NCBI GenBank assembly: GCA_963765265.1
Contig: CAVXVN010000003.1
Coordinates: forward strand, 248,001 to 312,000
Length of the DNA: 64,000 nt
Reading direction: 5' to 3'
DNA from: Bacillus_BD sp963765265
GTDB lineage: Bacteria > Bacillota > Bacilli > Bacillales > Cytobacillaceae
In this document: in pieces, positions 1-8,532 of the stretch
Position numbering within the stretch: the stretch's first letter is position 1
Layout of the letters: every line of letters begins with the position of its first letter
Program-made: the position numbers and the translations under genes
The notes under the pieces: generated by a model
Databases searched by the model: none
Seen by the model: only the letters and a program-made list of their open reading frames with translations
What the model was told of the DNA's origin: nothing

Positions 1-108
1 GATCGGAGACGATCACCAAAGATTCGAAACGTCCCTGAAATAGAGGGGTATGCAAGTATACAAAAACAGATTATTTCTTTGCAAAAAGCTCTTCAAATTC
101 ATGAATGA
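1..108 (+). CDS. C-terminal end of an unidentified protein (partial)
   Basis: Frame 1 is open from the first base to a TGA at 106-108 and gives 35 residues ending in ...SLQKALQIHE. The segment is basic at first (DRRRSPK) and then helical in character. It is followed by a hairpin terminator, as expected for the end of a gene. There is not enough sequence to name a family, and the rest lies outside the window. A chance open frame is possible but less likely given the terminator. Confidence 0.5.
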   Translation, partial: DRRRSPKIRNVPEIEGYASIQKQIISLQKALQIHE

Positions 109-177
109 GTTCAAATATGTTTAAGAAAGTTTGATTTTGATGTTTTAATGGTTTTAAGATCACCAAAAATCAATTTT

Positions 178-219
178 TAAAATACCCTTTTAGAGCCATT
201 CTTGAAGGGTGTTTTTGTA
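178..219 (+). terminator. Intrinsic terminator
   Basis: The arms ACCCTT and AAGGGT are separated by about 17 bases and followed by GTTTTTGT. The position fits termination of the partial gene at 1-108. Confidence 0.5.
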
Positions 220-356
220 AAGAATTTCATATTATTGTTTATTTATCTATTTGTATGTGATTTTAATCAAACTCTGATCCATGACGTTATGATACGGTTT
301 AAGTAAGCGCAACCACTTTTTAACAAATCGATCATCACGAAAAGAGGTAATGAAAG

Positions 357-704
357 ATGACAATCAGGCAAAAAAATGAACTCAATAATGGGACAAGGAT
401 CCAAAAAGAGAAAGAAACGGTCACGAAAATGATTGAGGTTTATTGTCGGAAAAATCATCATCATCACCATGACTTATGTGAAGAGTGTCAGGATTTAAAG
501 GATTATGCAAACAAAAGGTTATCATTCTGCCAATTTGGTGAAGATAAAAGCTTTTGTTCTTACTGTCCTGTTCATTGCTATAAACCAGACTATCGCGAAA
601 AGGTAAAAATCGTCATGCGCTTTTCCGGGCCATGGATGTTACTGTATCATCCAGTACTTGCAGTAAAACATATATGGCAAGAGAAAGTGACAAATAGAAG
701 ATAG
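357..704 (+). CDS. YgbA-family (nitrous oxide-stimulated promoter) protein
   Basis: A 115-residue protein resembling the YgbA_NO family, named for the E. coli nitric-oxide/nitrite-stress gene ygbA; the biochemical function is not established. The centre carries a natural His run followed by DLCEEC, then CQFGEDKSFCSYCPVHCYKP, giving a likely Cys/His metal-binding site (about residues 34-76). The C-terminal half holds the family block of MRFSGPWMLLYHP. The ATG at 357 has an AAGAGGT ribosome site 8 bases upstream. It is a single-gene unit ended by the terminator at 751-796. The role is inferred by family only. Confidence 0.8.
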   Translation: MTIRQKNELNNGTRIQKEKETVTKMIEVYCRKNHHHHHDLCEECQDLKDYANKRLSFCQFGEDKSFCSYCPVHCYKPDYREKVKIVMRFSGPWMLLYHPVLAVKHIWQEKVTNRR

Positions 705-750
705 TAAAAAGGATCGTATTGATGGTACTTAAGTACGAGCTCCTGATCAA

Positions 751-796
751 CATAAAAAAATCGCTGCTCCAATTGGAGAACAGCGATTTTTTTATG
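751..796. terminator. Bidirectional terminator
   Basis: The near-perfect palindrome AAAAAAATCGCTG...CAGCGATTTTTTT has A and T tracts on both sides. It lies between the convergent YgbA-like and SET-domain genes and can serve both. Confidence 0.9.
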
Positions 797-827
797 TTAG
801 CTCTTAAAGAATATTATTCATATTAGA

Positions 828-1226
828 TTAATCTTTGTCTTGATCATCCTCACTTTTATTAAACCAAAGTGGGTCGTTATCATCGACATCGCCATTATAG
901 TTTATGAAGATTTCTTCTCCTGCTTTGATATCTTTATAGGCAAAGAAGTCAAAGGTATGATTTTTAAAGTTAATATCGTATGTCGCATTAGGTGTGTAGG
1001 AATGGTTAAACAGCATTCCGTAGCCTAATAGAAGGGCCGTGTGGTTTATACCATATTCAAATGCATAATCAGCCAGTAATGTTTTTTCAATGTGAACATG
1101 TTCTGCGTTAGGGTAAGAAAGAACGGGAGCTTCATGAAAAAGTGTGCCCTTTGCAATATTCTCTTTGGCGAATACTCCTCTATTGAATTCTCCCTCACTG
1201 ATCGTTGAAATTTTAATTTCAATCAT
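828..1226 (-). CDS. SET domain-containing protein
   Basis: A 132-residue stand-alone SET domain, the fold of S-adenosylmethionine-dependent protein lysine methyltransferases. Visible motifs are the N-terminal GEFNRGVFAKENI block, the NHSYTPNATY motif (about 76-85) that corresponds to the NHS.xPN SAM/lysine-pocket signature, and AGEEIFINYN near the C-terminus. The tail is acidic (DVDDNDP...SEDDQDKD). Bacterial single-domain SET proteins are common in Bacillus, but substrates are unknown. The ATG at 1226 is preferred over a GTG at 1235 because AGGTGA lies five bases before the ATG and overlaps the GTG. The gene is monocistronic. Confidence 0.85.
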   Translation of the reverse strand: MIEIKISTISEGEFNRGVFAKENIAKGTLFHEAPVLSYPNAEHVHIEKTLLADYAFEYGINHTALLLGYGMLFNHSYTPNATYDINFKNHTFDFFAYKDIKAGEEIFINYNGDVDDNDPLWFNKSEDDQDKD

Positions 1227-1460
1227 GTTAGTCACCTACAATTCTTTTCAATGGATTATTGTACTTTCTTAAGTTTGACGGTTGTTCAAGATGAAAGCAA
1301 CATTTTTTCGAAAATTTTTATGGTAAAAAAAGGACTGGTTTAACAAGGATAGTCTCTTAAGGGATGAATCCGTATAGTAGTTTCCAGCATATTCCTAAAT
1401 ATAAGTATATAAATTCCTTCTTGCAATAAAATGTTAATAAGAAGATAAAGGGGGAAGGGT

Positions 1461-2761
1461 ATGACTATTCATGTGGTGAAACGCGGTGAAAGTTTATGGG
1501 CGATCTCAAAAAAATATGGTGTTTCGATTGCATCCATTAACCAAGTAAATGGTTTACCATCCACAAATAAAATTGTCCCCGGTCTTGCCCTATACATTCC
1601 AGAAAATAAATTATCATTATCCTTACGATCCTATCAAGTTAAAGCAGGAGATTTTTTATGGAAAATTGCTCAGCGTTTTGATACTAGTGTGTCTTCAATA
1701 TTAATTGAAAATCCAAACGTTGATCCGAACGCTTTATATATAGGTCAAAGATTAAATATTCCGTCTCCAAATCGATTAAGAATTGCTTCTCTAGGGTTTA
1801 TCGTACCTTATTCAATAGAGACTTCCCTTGAAAACTTAGATAGAATAGCAGAACAGTTGACCTATTTAGCCGTTGTGGCTTATTCCTTAACGGATGAAGG
1901 ATATGCCTATGTTGTATTGAATGATTCCGACATTATCACAAGAAGTTGGCAGCGGAATGTCATCCCATTATTAATGATCCGTAATTTTAAAGATGGAGAA
2001 TTTAGTCCTGAGTTAATTGGAAGTGTCCTCGAAAATCCAACTTACCGAAATAATTTAATTAATAGTCTTGTTCAATTAGCAAACAAAGAGGTTATGGTGG
2101 AGTCAGTATCGATTTTGAATTTATTCCCCCCAGAGAGAAGAGATGATTTTACCTTATTTTTGAGATAATTTAAAAACGAAATTAGGAAATCTTACTCTTA
2201 CAGGTCAACATACATGCAAAAAGTGAGGATCTTCCCACAAACCGTATAGTTGGAGGCTATGATTATAGGGCGATCGGAAATGCAGTGGATTTGGTTGCAG
2301 TGATGACCATTGACTATGGATACCCGACAGGACCACCTGATCCGATTGCACCTATTTGGTGGGTTGAGCAAGTTCTTCGCTATGCCACAACACAGATAAA
2401 TCCCAGAAAGCTATTAATCTCTATTGCACTTTATGGCTATGATAAAGTTGTAGGTACGAATGTCACAAGAGCTTTATCTGTCCAGGGATCGCAAAATCAA
2501 GCGATTTCTACTGGGGCGATCATAGAGTATGACCAAATTGCTCAATCACCCTGGTATCAATATTGGCGTGGAACAGAGGAACATATTGTTTGGTTTGAGG
2601 ATATTCGAAGTTTTATAGAAAAATATAATGTAATCGATTTATATCAACTTGCTGGGACAACATTTTGGCAAATCAACTTATCTGCTCCGCAAAATTGGGC
2701 TTATGTGGAAAGAAATATAGAGATATTGAAAGATGGGAGGAGCCATGAGTATTTATTATGA
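1461..2761 (+). pseudogene. LysM + glycoside hydrolase 18 protein (SleL/YaaH-type), frameshifted
   Basis: Two N-terminal LysM domains (about residues 3-48 and 57-103) are followed by a GH18 fold, the architecture of spore cortex N-acetylglucosaminidases such as SleL/YaaH. The reading frame is broken several times. In the first frame the catalytic region reads as nonsense, but shifting one base at about 2089 recovers YGGVSIDFEF (2093-2122), the GH18 DxE catalytic motif. A six-C run at 2126-2131 then returns to the first frame. Further shifts near 2161 and 2200 are needed to reach the C-terminal part (frame of 2285-2761: DLVAVMTIDYGY, ISIALYGYD, FWQINL). The ATG at 1461 follows AAGGGGGAAGGG. 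It is either a decayed gene or a poorly sequenced intact one. Confidence 0.8.
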
Positions 2762-2780
2762 AGGACGAGGATATTGAAAA

Positions 2781-2821
2781 ATGATGAAACCCGCATAAGC
2801 GAGCTTCATCGTTTTTTTTTT
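2781..2821 (+). terminator. Intrinsic terminator
   Basis: The arms GATGAA and TTCATC enclose CCGC/GCG pairing and are followed by a run of ten or more T. It ends the LysM/GH18 transcript just before the convergent membrane-protein gene. Confidence 0.8.
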
Positions 2822-2873
2822 GAAAAGTTATTCTAAACCTTCAATAACGATTTCTTTCGCAGGTAAGAAACTT

Positions 2874-4511
2874 TCACCTGTATCCATATAGGTCACATTG
2901 ACTACTATCGCCAGTTTGCAAGTAAATGGACATTGGAGCGTTTTCGGAAGAAATCGTGTAGCTTTGACGGTTGTCTAATAAGAAAGTGACAATCGTAAGT
3001 TCACCAGACTTTTCTTTATAGACTCTTAAGACTGTACCACTTATTTGTTTTTCTTCTGCTTTCGAACTGCCATCAACGGAACTGCCTCCACGTTGTAAGG
3101 CTGTTTTGTATTGTTTTAATGCTTCATTAGGAGTGGTACCAAATACGGAAATTTCCGGATTAGCTGCAGATACAATAAAGTAATTTTGCAGAAAACCATT
3201 GGCATCTAGTACGGGTGTTAACCAACTTGCTTCCCCATAGAAGTTATAGAGAACGGGCATTTCGCCATTCCATTTCTTTTCAATGAATTTCTTCTCAATA
3301 ATTTGCAAGGCACCCTGTGAATCCATATAGGAGTCTTCTAAATTACCAGTATAATATGTCGCTGCTCCCGTTCGTGAGTTGGTAAGTGCATAACCAAGCA
3401 TCGAGTCGACGCCTTCTTTCGGACTTGTAAAGTCAGTGAAATAGTACATTTCTCCATTTTCATCAAAAATAGGACTTACATTGGCTTCCGTTCCTTCACC
3501 TGAAGGAAGCTTAACGTCGGATTTACCAAATTTACTATTCCAAAATCCGTGGATATAATTACCGAAATAGCTGTTTTGCAAACTAACCACTTCTGGTGAA
3601 ACAGCCCCATCAATAAAGTCAGGAACCTCTGCTAAAGGATAGGACTTTGTTTCACCAGATAAAGGTTCAACAACAACAATCCCCTTCACATCAAATCCAT
3701 TACGGGCAGAAATGAAATCACCATATGAGCGGATATAATGTGGTTTTCCTTCATCATCAATCTCTAATTGGACATCTCCATAAAAAATGAGTTCCGGATA
3801 TTGCATACGAATAAGACGTTCAATATTTTTATTAAAATAGGATGATGGAGTGTAAGCCATATCTGCCTTCGTAAATTTAGGATTATCAGAAGAATTAGTG
3901 GCACTGATGGTAAAGTAACCAGGTGTCACGTCAGCATTCCACCATTTAAAGAAACCAGAAAACTCTACAGGTGCAATATAGACATATTCACCATCCACCT
4001 TTTGAATTTGCAGGTTTCCAAGCTCATAATAGCTTGTGTTGGGAACTTGCCCGAACGCTTTCTTCATTTTATTACGGGCAAATTTCGGTGGAACACTTGC
4101 GGGTGTTTCTTTTTCATCAAAAGATTCAATTTCTGTTTTTTCCTCCATATTGGCTACTTTATATTTATCATCGGCATTAAAAATAAATGCTGTTAGAAAA
4201 TAAATAGCTACGATAAGACTGCCTATGCATAGAAATGATTTGATGATTCTTTCCTTGCCAGATGATATTACAGCACCTATAGCCGTAATGATTATGGCAA
4301 AGATCCATAAAGAAGTTAAATTCCGATCAAGATTACTAAAATAATAGAAGGCAAAAACGATCACGATTAATAAAATGATAGCTGTTATAAGGATTCCTAT
4401 CTTTGGCTGTTTATCCCCTTTTTCCACTTGCTTTTTCGTTTTAGAGAAGGGGATGAGTACAAGTGCAGATGCTAAACCTATAATGAGTGAAAATAAAAAT
4501 ATATTTCCCAT
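2874..4511 (-). CDS. Multi-TM protein with large soluble domain, function unknown (C-terminus frameshifted)
   Basis: The start at 4511 (MGNIFLFSLIIG) has GAAAGGAGA upstream. Four hydrophobic segments fill roughly residues 1-120, followed by a soluble region of about 400 residues with no motif I recognise. It has a repeated beta-type pattern (ELGNLQIQKVDGEYVYIAPVEF, ISEVSPIFDENGEMYYFTDF-like), and ends in an OB-like segment (ISGTVLRVYKEKSGELTIVTFLLDN). The present frame stops after LQTGDSSQCDLYGYR. The other frame continues as LAIVVNVTYMDTGESFLPAKE... to a stop at 2828-2830, which looks like the real tail. A loss of about 11 bases between CTGGCGATA-like repeats near 2910 would explain this. 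The function is not known. Confidence 0.7.
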   Translation of the reverse strand: MGNIFLFSLIIGLASALVLIPFSKTKKQVEKGDKQPKIGILITAIILLIVIVFAFYYFSNLDRNLTSLWIFAIIITAIGAVISSGKERIIKSFLCIGSLIVAIYFLTAFIFNADDKYKVANMEEKTEIESFDEKETPASVPPKFARNKMKKAFGQVPNTSYYELGNLQIQKVDGEYVYIAPVEFSGFFKWWNADVTPGYFTISATNSSDNPKFTKADMAYTPSSYFNKNIERLIRMQYPELIFYGDVQLEIDDEGKPHYIRSYGDFISARNGFDVKGIVVVEPLSGETKSYPLAEVPDFIDGAVSPEVVSLQNSYFGNYIHGFWNSKFGKSDVKLPSGEGTEANVSPIFDENGEMYYFTDFTSPKEGVDSMLGYALTNSRTGAATYYTGNLEDSYMDSQGALQIIEKKFIEKKWNGEMPVLYNFYGEASWLTPVLDANGFLQNYFIVSAANPEISVFGTTPNEALKQYKTALQRGGSSVDGSSKAEEKQISGTVLRVYKEKSGELTIVTFLLDNRQSYTISSENAPMSIYLQTGDSSQCDLYGYR

Positions 4512-4712
4512 AAAATCTCCTTTCGGAAGCAGTTTCATAATTCATTTACGGATGAAGGAAAGGAAAAGTTTCATGAAGAGTGTAAGATTATGGTCAGATA
4601 TAAGTTTTTTAGAAGAAATGGTATATTTAACATGAGTTAAAAGTAAGTGTTGTTCATCTAGAAGGGACGCTAAACATCGTAAAAATTAATGCACGCTAGG
4701 TGTTAGCATTTT

Positions 4713-4868
4713 TTGGAAAGAGTATTTGAAAATAGTAGAAATGCAAGGTCGAAAGCAAATTTTATTAGCTATTTTACTGTAATATTCTGGACGATTGTCT
4801 ACATCATTGTTGAAGTAGTCACAGGAATGCAAAGACTTTTAGAAGCGAAGAGAATATTAAATGATTAG
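4713..4868 (+). other. Possible small membrane ORF or gene remnant (51 codons)
   Basis: An open frame from a TTG at 4713 to a TAG at 4866 encodes a short peptide with one clear hydrophobic segment (ISYFTVIFWTIVYIIVEVV) between charged ends. It has no ribosome site and an in-frame stop just upstream, so it may be the C-terminal remnant of a lost membrane protein. A hairpin with a T tract follows at 4929-4961. The rest of the 4512-5082 gap shows nothing else I can name. Confidence 0.25.
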
Positions 4869-4928
4869 TGTTTGGTGGACAGAAAGGGCTCGCGCCCGGA
4901 TGTCAGTGCCAATGCTGTTCAATGCAGA

Positions 4929-4961
4929 AAAAAGACTGGATTTTATTCTTCCAGTTTTTTT
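4929..4961. terminator. Hairpin with A and T tracts (terminator)
   Basis: AAAAAAGACTGGA...TCCAGTTTTTTT forms a short stem with tracts on both sides. It would end transcription from the small ORF at 4713-4868. Confidence 0.55.
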
Positions 4962-5082
4962 CTTTATTGTTGTTGAGATATACTCACAGGATAACTTTTA
5001 AAATGAATCATTTTTGTATTGTTTGAATTAATTGTATAATTAGGTATTGATTAAAAAGAATTTACTGAAAGAGGTGTTTTTT

Positions 5083-5289
5083 ATGACAGGCATAATCGCA
5101 GTCATCATGATTTTTTCCATACCTATTATTGCAATAGTCACAAATCATTTTCAAAAACAATCTAAAATCAAGCAAGAAATGGTGAAAGATCAAATAAAAC
5201 TGGAAAAACTAAAACACGAAAACTACTTAATAGAGACAGAGAAAATGCGACTTCAACTGGAGCAGATGAATCAGGAGACTAGAAGATAA
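5083..5289 (+). CDS. Small single-pass membrane protein with coiled coil
   Basis: A 68-residue protein. Residues 2-22 (TGIIAVIMIFSIPIIAIV) form one transmembrane helix, followed by a highly charged helix with heptad-like spacing (KQEMVKDQIKLEKLKHENYLIETEKMRLQLEQM). The layout resembles PspB-like or other small membrane-anchored coiled-coil proteins, but I see no diagnostic family motif. The ATG at 5083 is chosen over an upstream in-frame ATT/ATG region because AGAGGTG lies directly before it. It is monocistronic, and the function is unknown. Confidence 0.7.
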   Translation: MTGIIAVIMIFSIPIIAIVTNHFQKQSKIKQEMVKDQIKLEKLKHENYLIETEKMRLQLEQMNQETRR

Positions 5290-5571
5290 ATTCCTTAAAA
5301 AGTAAACAACAAGTTTAATCGATAGCCCACGATCTACACAACTCAATTATCATACATGCATTATCAAGAAGACTGTGAATATCTCTCTAACTTATTCAAA
5401 ACTATCCATATCCCCAAAAATGGTACATGCATTATACTTATAATCTAGCACCCTACTTAAAAGCGAACAGAGTGTAAATGTATGTTTTTGAGTACGGTGC
5501 CAATTTCTTAATAAAGGTGAAAGGGGAGTTGCGGCCTAATGTGATGAAAAGCATCCTGTCATAATTAAGAT

Positions 5572-6267
5572 TCATCCACTATAGGCATAAACTACTTTTA
5601 CACGTGCAATTATGGTGAATTCTCCCGTTTGTATGGGTGGAGCCTCTTGTGTTGTAGCAGCGGCTACATGTGTAGAGAATGCTGGGTATACTCTTTCTTG
5701 CTGATGAACGAGTTCTACTATTTTTATGGGGATTGTTGTTAGCGTTGCACCAATTGTTTGTGCCAATCCTTCTGCTTTTTCTCTTGCATTATGGACAGCT
5801 CTTTTTAATGCTTCGCGATAATAGGCGTCTGGATTTGTAACACTAAACTGGACTCCTCCACTACGATTGGCACCATTTTTTATAGCAACGTCATATACGG
5901 TTCCAACTTTAGATAAGTCCTTTACTGTAACCTCCAATTGATGCTCGACTTCATATCCCTTCAAGATTGATTTTCCATCCACATAATCATAACGTGGTTG
6001 AACCGAATATATGCTTGTTTTTATCGCGTTTTCTTCTATACCAATCTGTTTGAGAGCCTCAATTACACGTTTTGAAATCATGGCATTTTCTTGTTGAGCT
6101 ATTTGTACTTGAGGATTTTCTGTCACCACACCTATAGTTAATTTTGCTTGATCGGGTTTTACTGTTATTTGGCCTTTCCCTTCAACGGTCATAGTAAAGG
6201 TAGGGTTGTTGATTCTATAAGGTTGATGAGTGTGTGAATAGTAGTTGTATCTTTTATTGAACTGCAT
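5572..6267 (-). CDS. SIMPL (DUF541) domain protein
   Basis: A 231-residue protein with a SIMPL/DUF541 domain, a family related to the periplasmic YggE oxidative-stress protein and IRAK-interacting SIMPL. Visible features are the opening TMTVEGKGQITVKPDQAKLTIGV, the central IKTSIYSVQPRYDY...ILKGYEVEHQLEVTVKDL, and the final GEFTIIARVKVVY strand. No signal peptide is visible, so it is probably cytoplasmic here. The start at 6267 has GAGGTGG upstream; a longer in-frame start at 6354 lacks one. It is divergent from the LysR gene, and the role is unproven. Confidence 0.85.
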   Translation of the reverse strand: MQFNKRYNYYSHTHQPYRINNPTFTMTVEGKGQITVKPDQAKLTIGVVTENPQVQIAQQENAMISKRVIEALKQIGIEENAIKTSIYSVQPRYDYVDGKSILKGYEVEHQLEVTVKDLSKVGTVYDVAIKNGANRSGGVQFSVTNPDAYYREALKRAVHNAREKAEGLAQTIGATLTTIPIKIVELVHQQERVYPAFSTHVAAATTQEAPPIQTGEFTIIARVKVVYAYSG

Positions 6268-6463
6268 AAAACCACCTCGATTATCTTTGACTTTATAATA
6301 TGTAAAGGAGCAAGGCAGCGTTACTGTTGATACGTGCAGACATATATTTGTCAAAAACTGTTCATATAATACGCTTTATTGTATATGGAATAGTGTTATC
6401 CTTATCTATATAACATATCTATTATTTCGATGGGAATTTATCTTTTTTATGATGAGGTGTACT

Positions 6464-7363
6464 ATGGATTTACATCAACTGTATGTTTTTACGAAAGTGG
6501 TTGAGCATAAAAGCTTTTCTAAGGCAGCGGAAGATATTTATTTAAGTCAATCAACAGTAAGCTGTCATATTCAATCATTAGAAAAAATGCTGAATGTTAC
6601 TCTTTTTGATCGTGTAGGGAGGGAAAGTATTCTTACTCCTTCTGGGGAATGTTTATACGGCTGGGCTTTGAAATTGTTGCAATTAAAAGATCAGGCTTTA
6701 CTTGATTTAAGACAGGGAATGGCTGAATTAAAGGGAGATATTCGTATCGCGGCAAGTTCAGTTCCGAGCGAATTTATCGTTCCTAAAATGGTTAAGAAAT
6801 TTAGAAATGAATATAAAAACGCGATCTTTCATGTCAGCCAAACAACTTCAAAAAATGTGGCTGAAAAAGTACTGAGTGGATCTGTAGATTTCGGGATTCT
6901 CGGGGAAAAATACGATCATGATAAGCTTCGATATGTCTCTCTTTTACAAGAAAAAATGGTTTTAATTTCACCAAAACAATTAGAATTTAATAGTCCAATC
7001 CGTATTAAAGACGTACTTAAATATCCTTTTGTCATGAGAAATTCCGATTCAGGTACAAACTCTTTTGTTCAGCGGTACCTAAAAAAAAATAAGATCAAAA
7101 AGGACCAAATGAATATCGTATCCTATGCAGACAGTAGCCAGAGTTTAGTTCAATTTGTAAAAGAAGGTATAGGTCTTTCGGTTATTTCAGAAATTGCTTT
7201 GAAGGAATATGTGAATCGAGATTCTATTCATATGTATCATATTGAGGACTTTAATAATGAGAGGCATTTCTATCTTGTTTATAATATAGATCGAACCTTA
7301 TCCGTCATAGCAAAGAAATTTATTGAAGAGGCTACCAATTTAGTAGAAAAGAAGACCGAATAA
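6464..7363 (+). CDS. LysR-family transcriptional regulator
   Basis: A 299-residue LTTR. Residues 1-60 form the winged HTH (MDLHQLYVFTKVVEHKSFSKAAEDIYLSQSTVSCHIQSLEKMLNVTLFDR), followed by a PBP2-type effector domain (KGDIRIAASSVPSEFIVPKMV onward). It is closest in pattern to the CysL-like and selenium-metabolism-associated LysR groups, but no selenium or sulfur gene is adjacent. The ATG at 6464 has GAGGTG five bases upstream. It is divergent from the SIMPL gene and convergent with pirin, so its target is not evident. The effector is unknown. Confidence 0.9.
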   Translation: MDLHQLYVFTKVVEHKSFSKAAEDIYLSQSTVSCHIQSLEKMLNVTLFDRVGRESILTPSGECLYGWALKLLQLKDQALLDLRQGMAELKGDIRIAASSVPSEFIVPKMVKKFRNEYKNAIFHVSQTTSKNVAEKVLSGSVDFGILGEKYDHDKLRYVSLLQEKMVLISPKQLEFNSPIRIKDVLKYPFVMRNSDSGTNSFVQRYLKKNKIKKDQMNIVSYADSSQSLVQFVKEGIGLSVISEIALKEYVNRDSIHMYHIEDFNNERHFYLVYNIDRTLSVIAKKFIEEATNLVEKKTE

Positions 7364-7367
7364 CAAA

Positions 7368-7495
7368 AAGGAAGAGGCTGTCTCAAAAGTTGTCTGACAT
7401 TCAGATCATTTCATTCATCTAGAATCCCTTTCCAGATGGACGCTAGATTTGAAATGATGGTGTCTGACATCTTTGTTATTGGGCCAGCCCCTAGT
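7368..7495. repeat. Nested imperfect inverted repeat between convergent genes
   Basis: Outer arms (GAGGCTGTCTCAAAA and TTGGGCCAGCCCCT) surround inner arms GATCATTTCATTCATCTAG and CTAGATTTGAAATGAT. The fold is about 125 bp and lies between the LysR and pirin genes. It may be a bidirectional terminator or a small inactive mobile repeat; GAGGCTGTC.CAAAA arms are common in Bacillus intergenic repeats. Confidence 0.5.
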
Positions 7496-7505
7496 AGGTT
7501 CGTTA

Positions 7506-8201
7506 TTATTTGCTCATTTCAATCAATAAAATGTGAGAGGTTTCAGTTGCTTTAATGTTGATATCTTCTTCAACTACTTCTAGTCCATCTCTTGTTTCTA
7601 AAGTGATGTGGTTGATATCTGAAATTCCTTCAATTTGCACTAAGTATGCTTGTCTACCTTCTTTAATTGGGAAGCTGATTTCTTTTTCTTTTTCAAGTTC
7701 AAGAGAGTAGAAATTAACATCCTGATTGATTTGGATTGGTGCGTTTCCTTCTTTACTTGACACCATATGGAGCCACTGATTGTGGCGATCATCCCAATTA
7801 AAGCGATAATCTCCATAATTCGGTGTATATCCCTGTTGATCAGGGAAAATCCAAATTTGTAGCAATCTTAAAGTTTGATCTCCACGATTGTGCTCACTAT
7901 GAAGTACACCTGTTCCAGCACTCATATATTGCACATGCCCACGAGAGACAGTTTGTTGATTTCCCATGCTGTCTCCATGTGTAAGCTCTCCGTCAATTAC
8001 ATAAGAGACGATCTCCATATCTCGATGTGGATGGGTATCGAAACCAGTTTTAGGTGCAATCAAATCATCATTAATGACTCTTAAAGTTCCAAAATTAATA
8101 TTGGCTGGATTATAATAATCGGCAAATGAGAAATGAAATGTACTTTGGAGCCATCCGAGATTACTTTTACCCATATTGTTGTGATCTAGTTTTCTTAACA
8201 T
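7506..8201 (-). CDS. Pirin family protein (quercetin dioxygenase-like bicupin)
   Basis: A 231-residue pirin/YhaK-type cupin. The N-terminal cupin carries the metal motif HPHRDMEIVSYVIDGELTHGDSMGN (about 57-81) followed by GHVQYMSAGTGVLHSEHN with the distal His and Glu. This His-His-His-Glu set matches YhhW, which shows quercetin 2,3-dioxygenase activity in vitro. The C-terminal cupin has no metal site. The start at 8201 (MLRKLDHNN) follows GAGGAGAG, and a longer ORF start at 8264 lacks this. The physiological substrate is unknown. Confidence 0.9.
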   Translation of the reverse strand: MLRKLDHNNMGKSNLGWLQSTFHFSFADYYNPANINFGTLRVINDDLIAPKTGFDTHPHRDMEIVSYVIDGELTHGDSMGNQQTVSRGHVQYMSAGTGVLHSEHNRGDQTLRLLQIWIFPDQQGYTPNYGDYRFNWDDRHNQWLHMVSSKEGNAPIQINQDVNFYSLELEKEKEISFPIKEGRQAYLVQIEGISDINHITLETRDGLEVVEEDINIKATETSHILLIEMSK

Positions 8202-8532
8202 TGACGATCTCTCCTCTTGATTATCATGATTTTCTTTAGTTATAAGTAAAGAAAATAATTTCATGCTATTAACTTGGTATTAGTTGTGAGTAACTATTCA
8301 AATTTTACTCTTTTTATTACTTTCAAAGAAAATGTTTAGAAGTAAGAATTCTTTAATTCAAGATAAATTATATAAGATAAATAATAAAATTGTCAATAAA
8401 ATAGTTCTGGATTAAAATAAAAAAATAGCTTAGTAGCTAGAAAAAAAATTTGCTGTCAAAGTCTAAACTCCGTATAAGGACCAATAGCAAAGACTACATT
8501 GATTCACTTATGCAAAAGCTGGAGGAAAACTT

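Noticed and set aside
447..480. CATCATCATCACCAT run encoding a His5 stretch, like an engineered His tag
   Set aside because: It lies inside a complete YgbA-family gene with flanking Cys/His residues and no vector sequence; natural.
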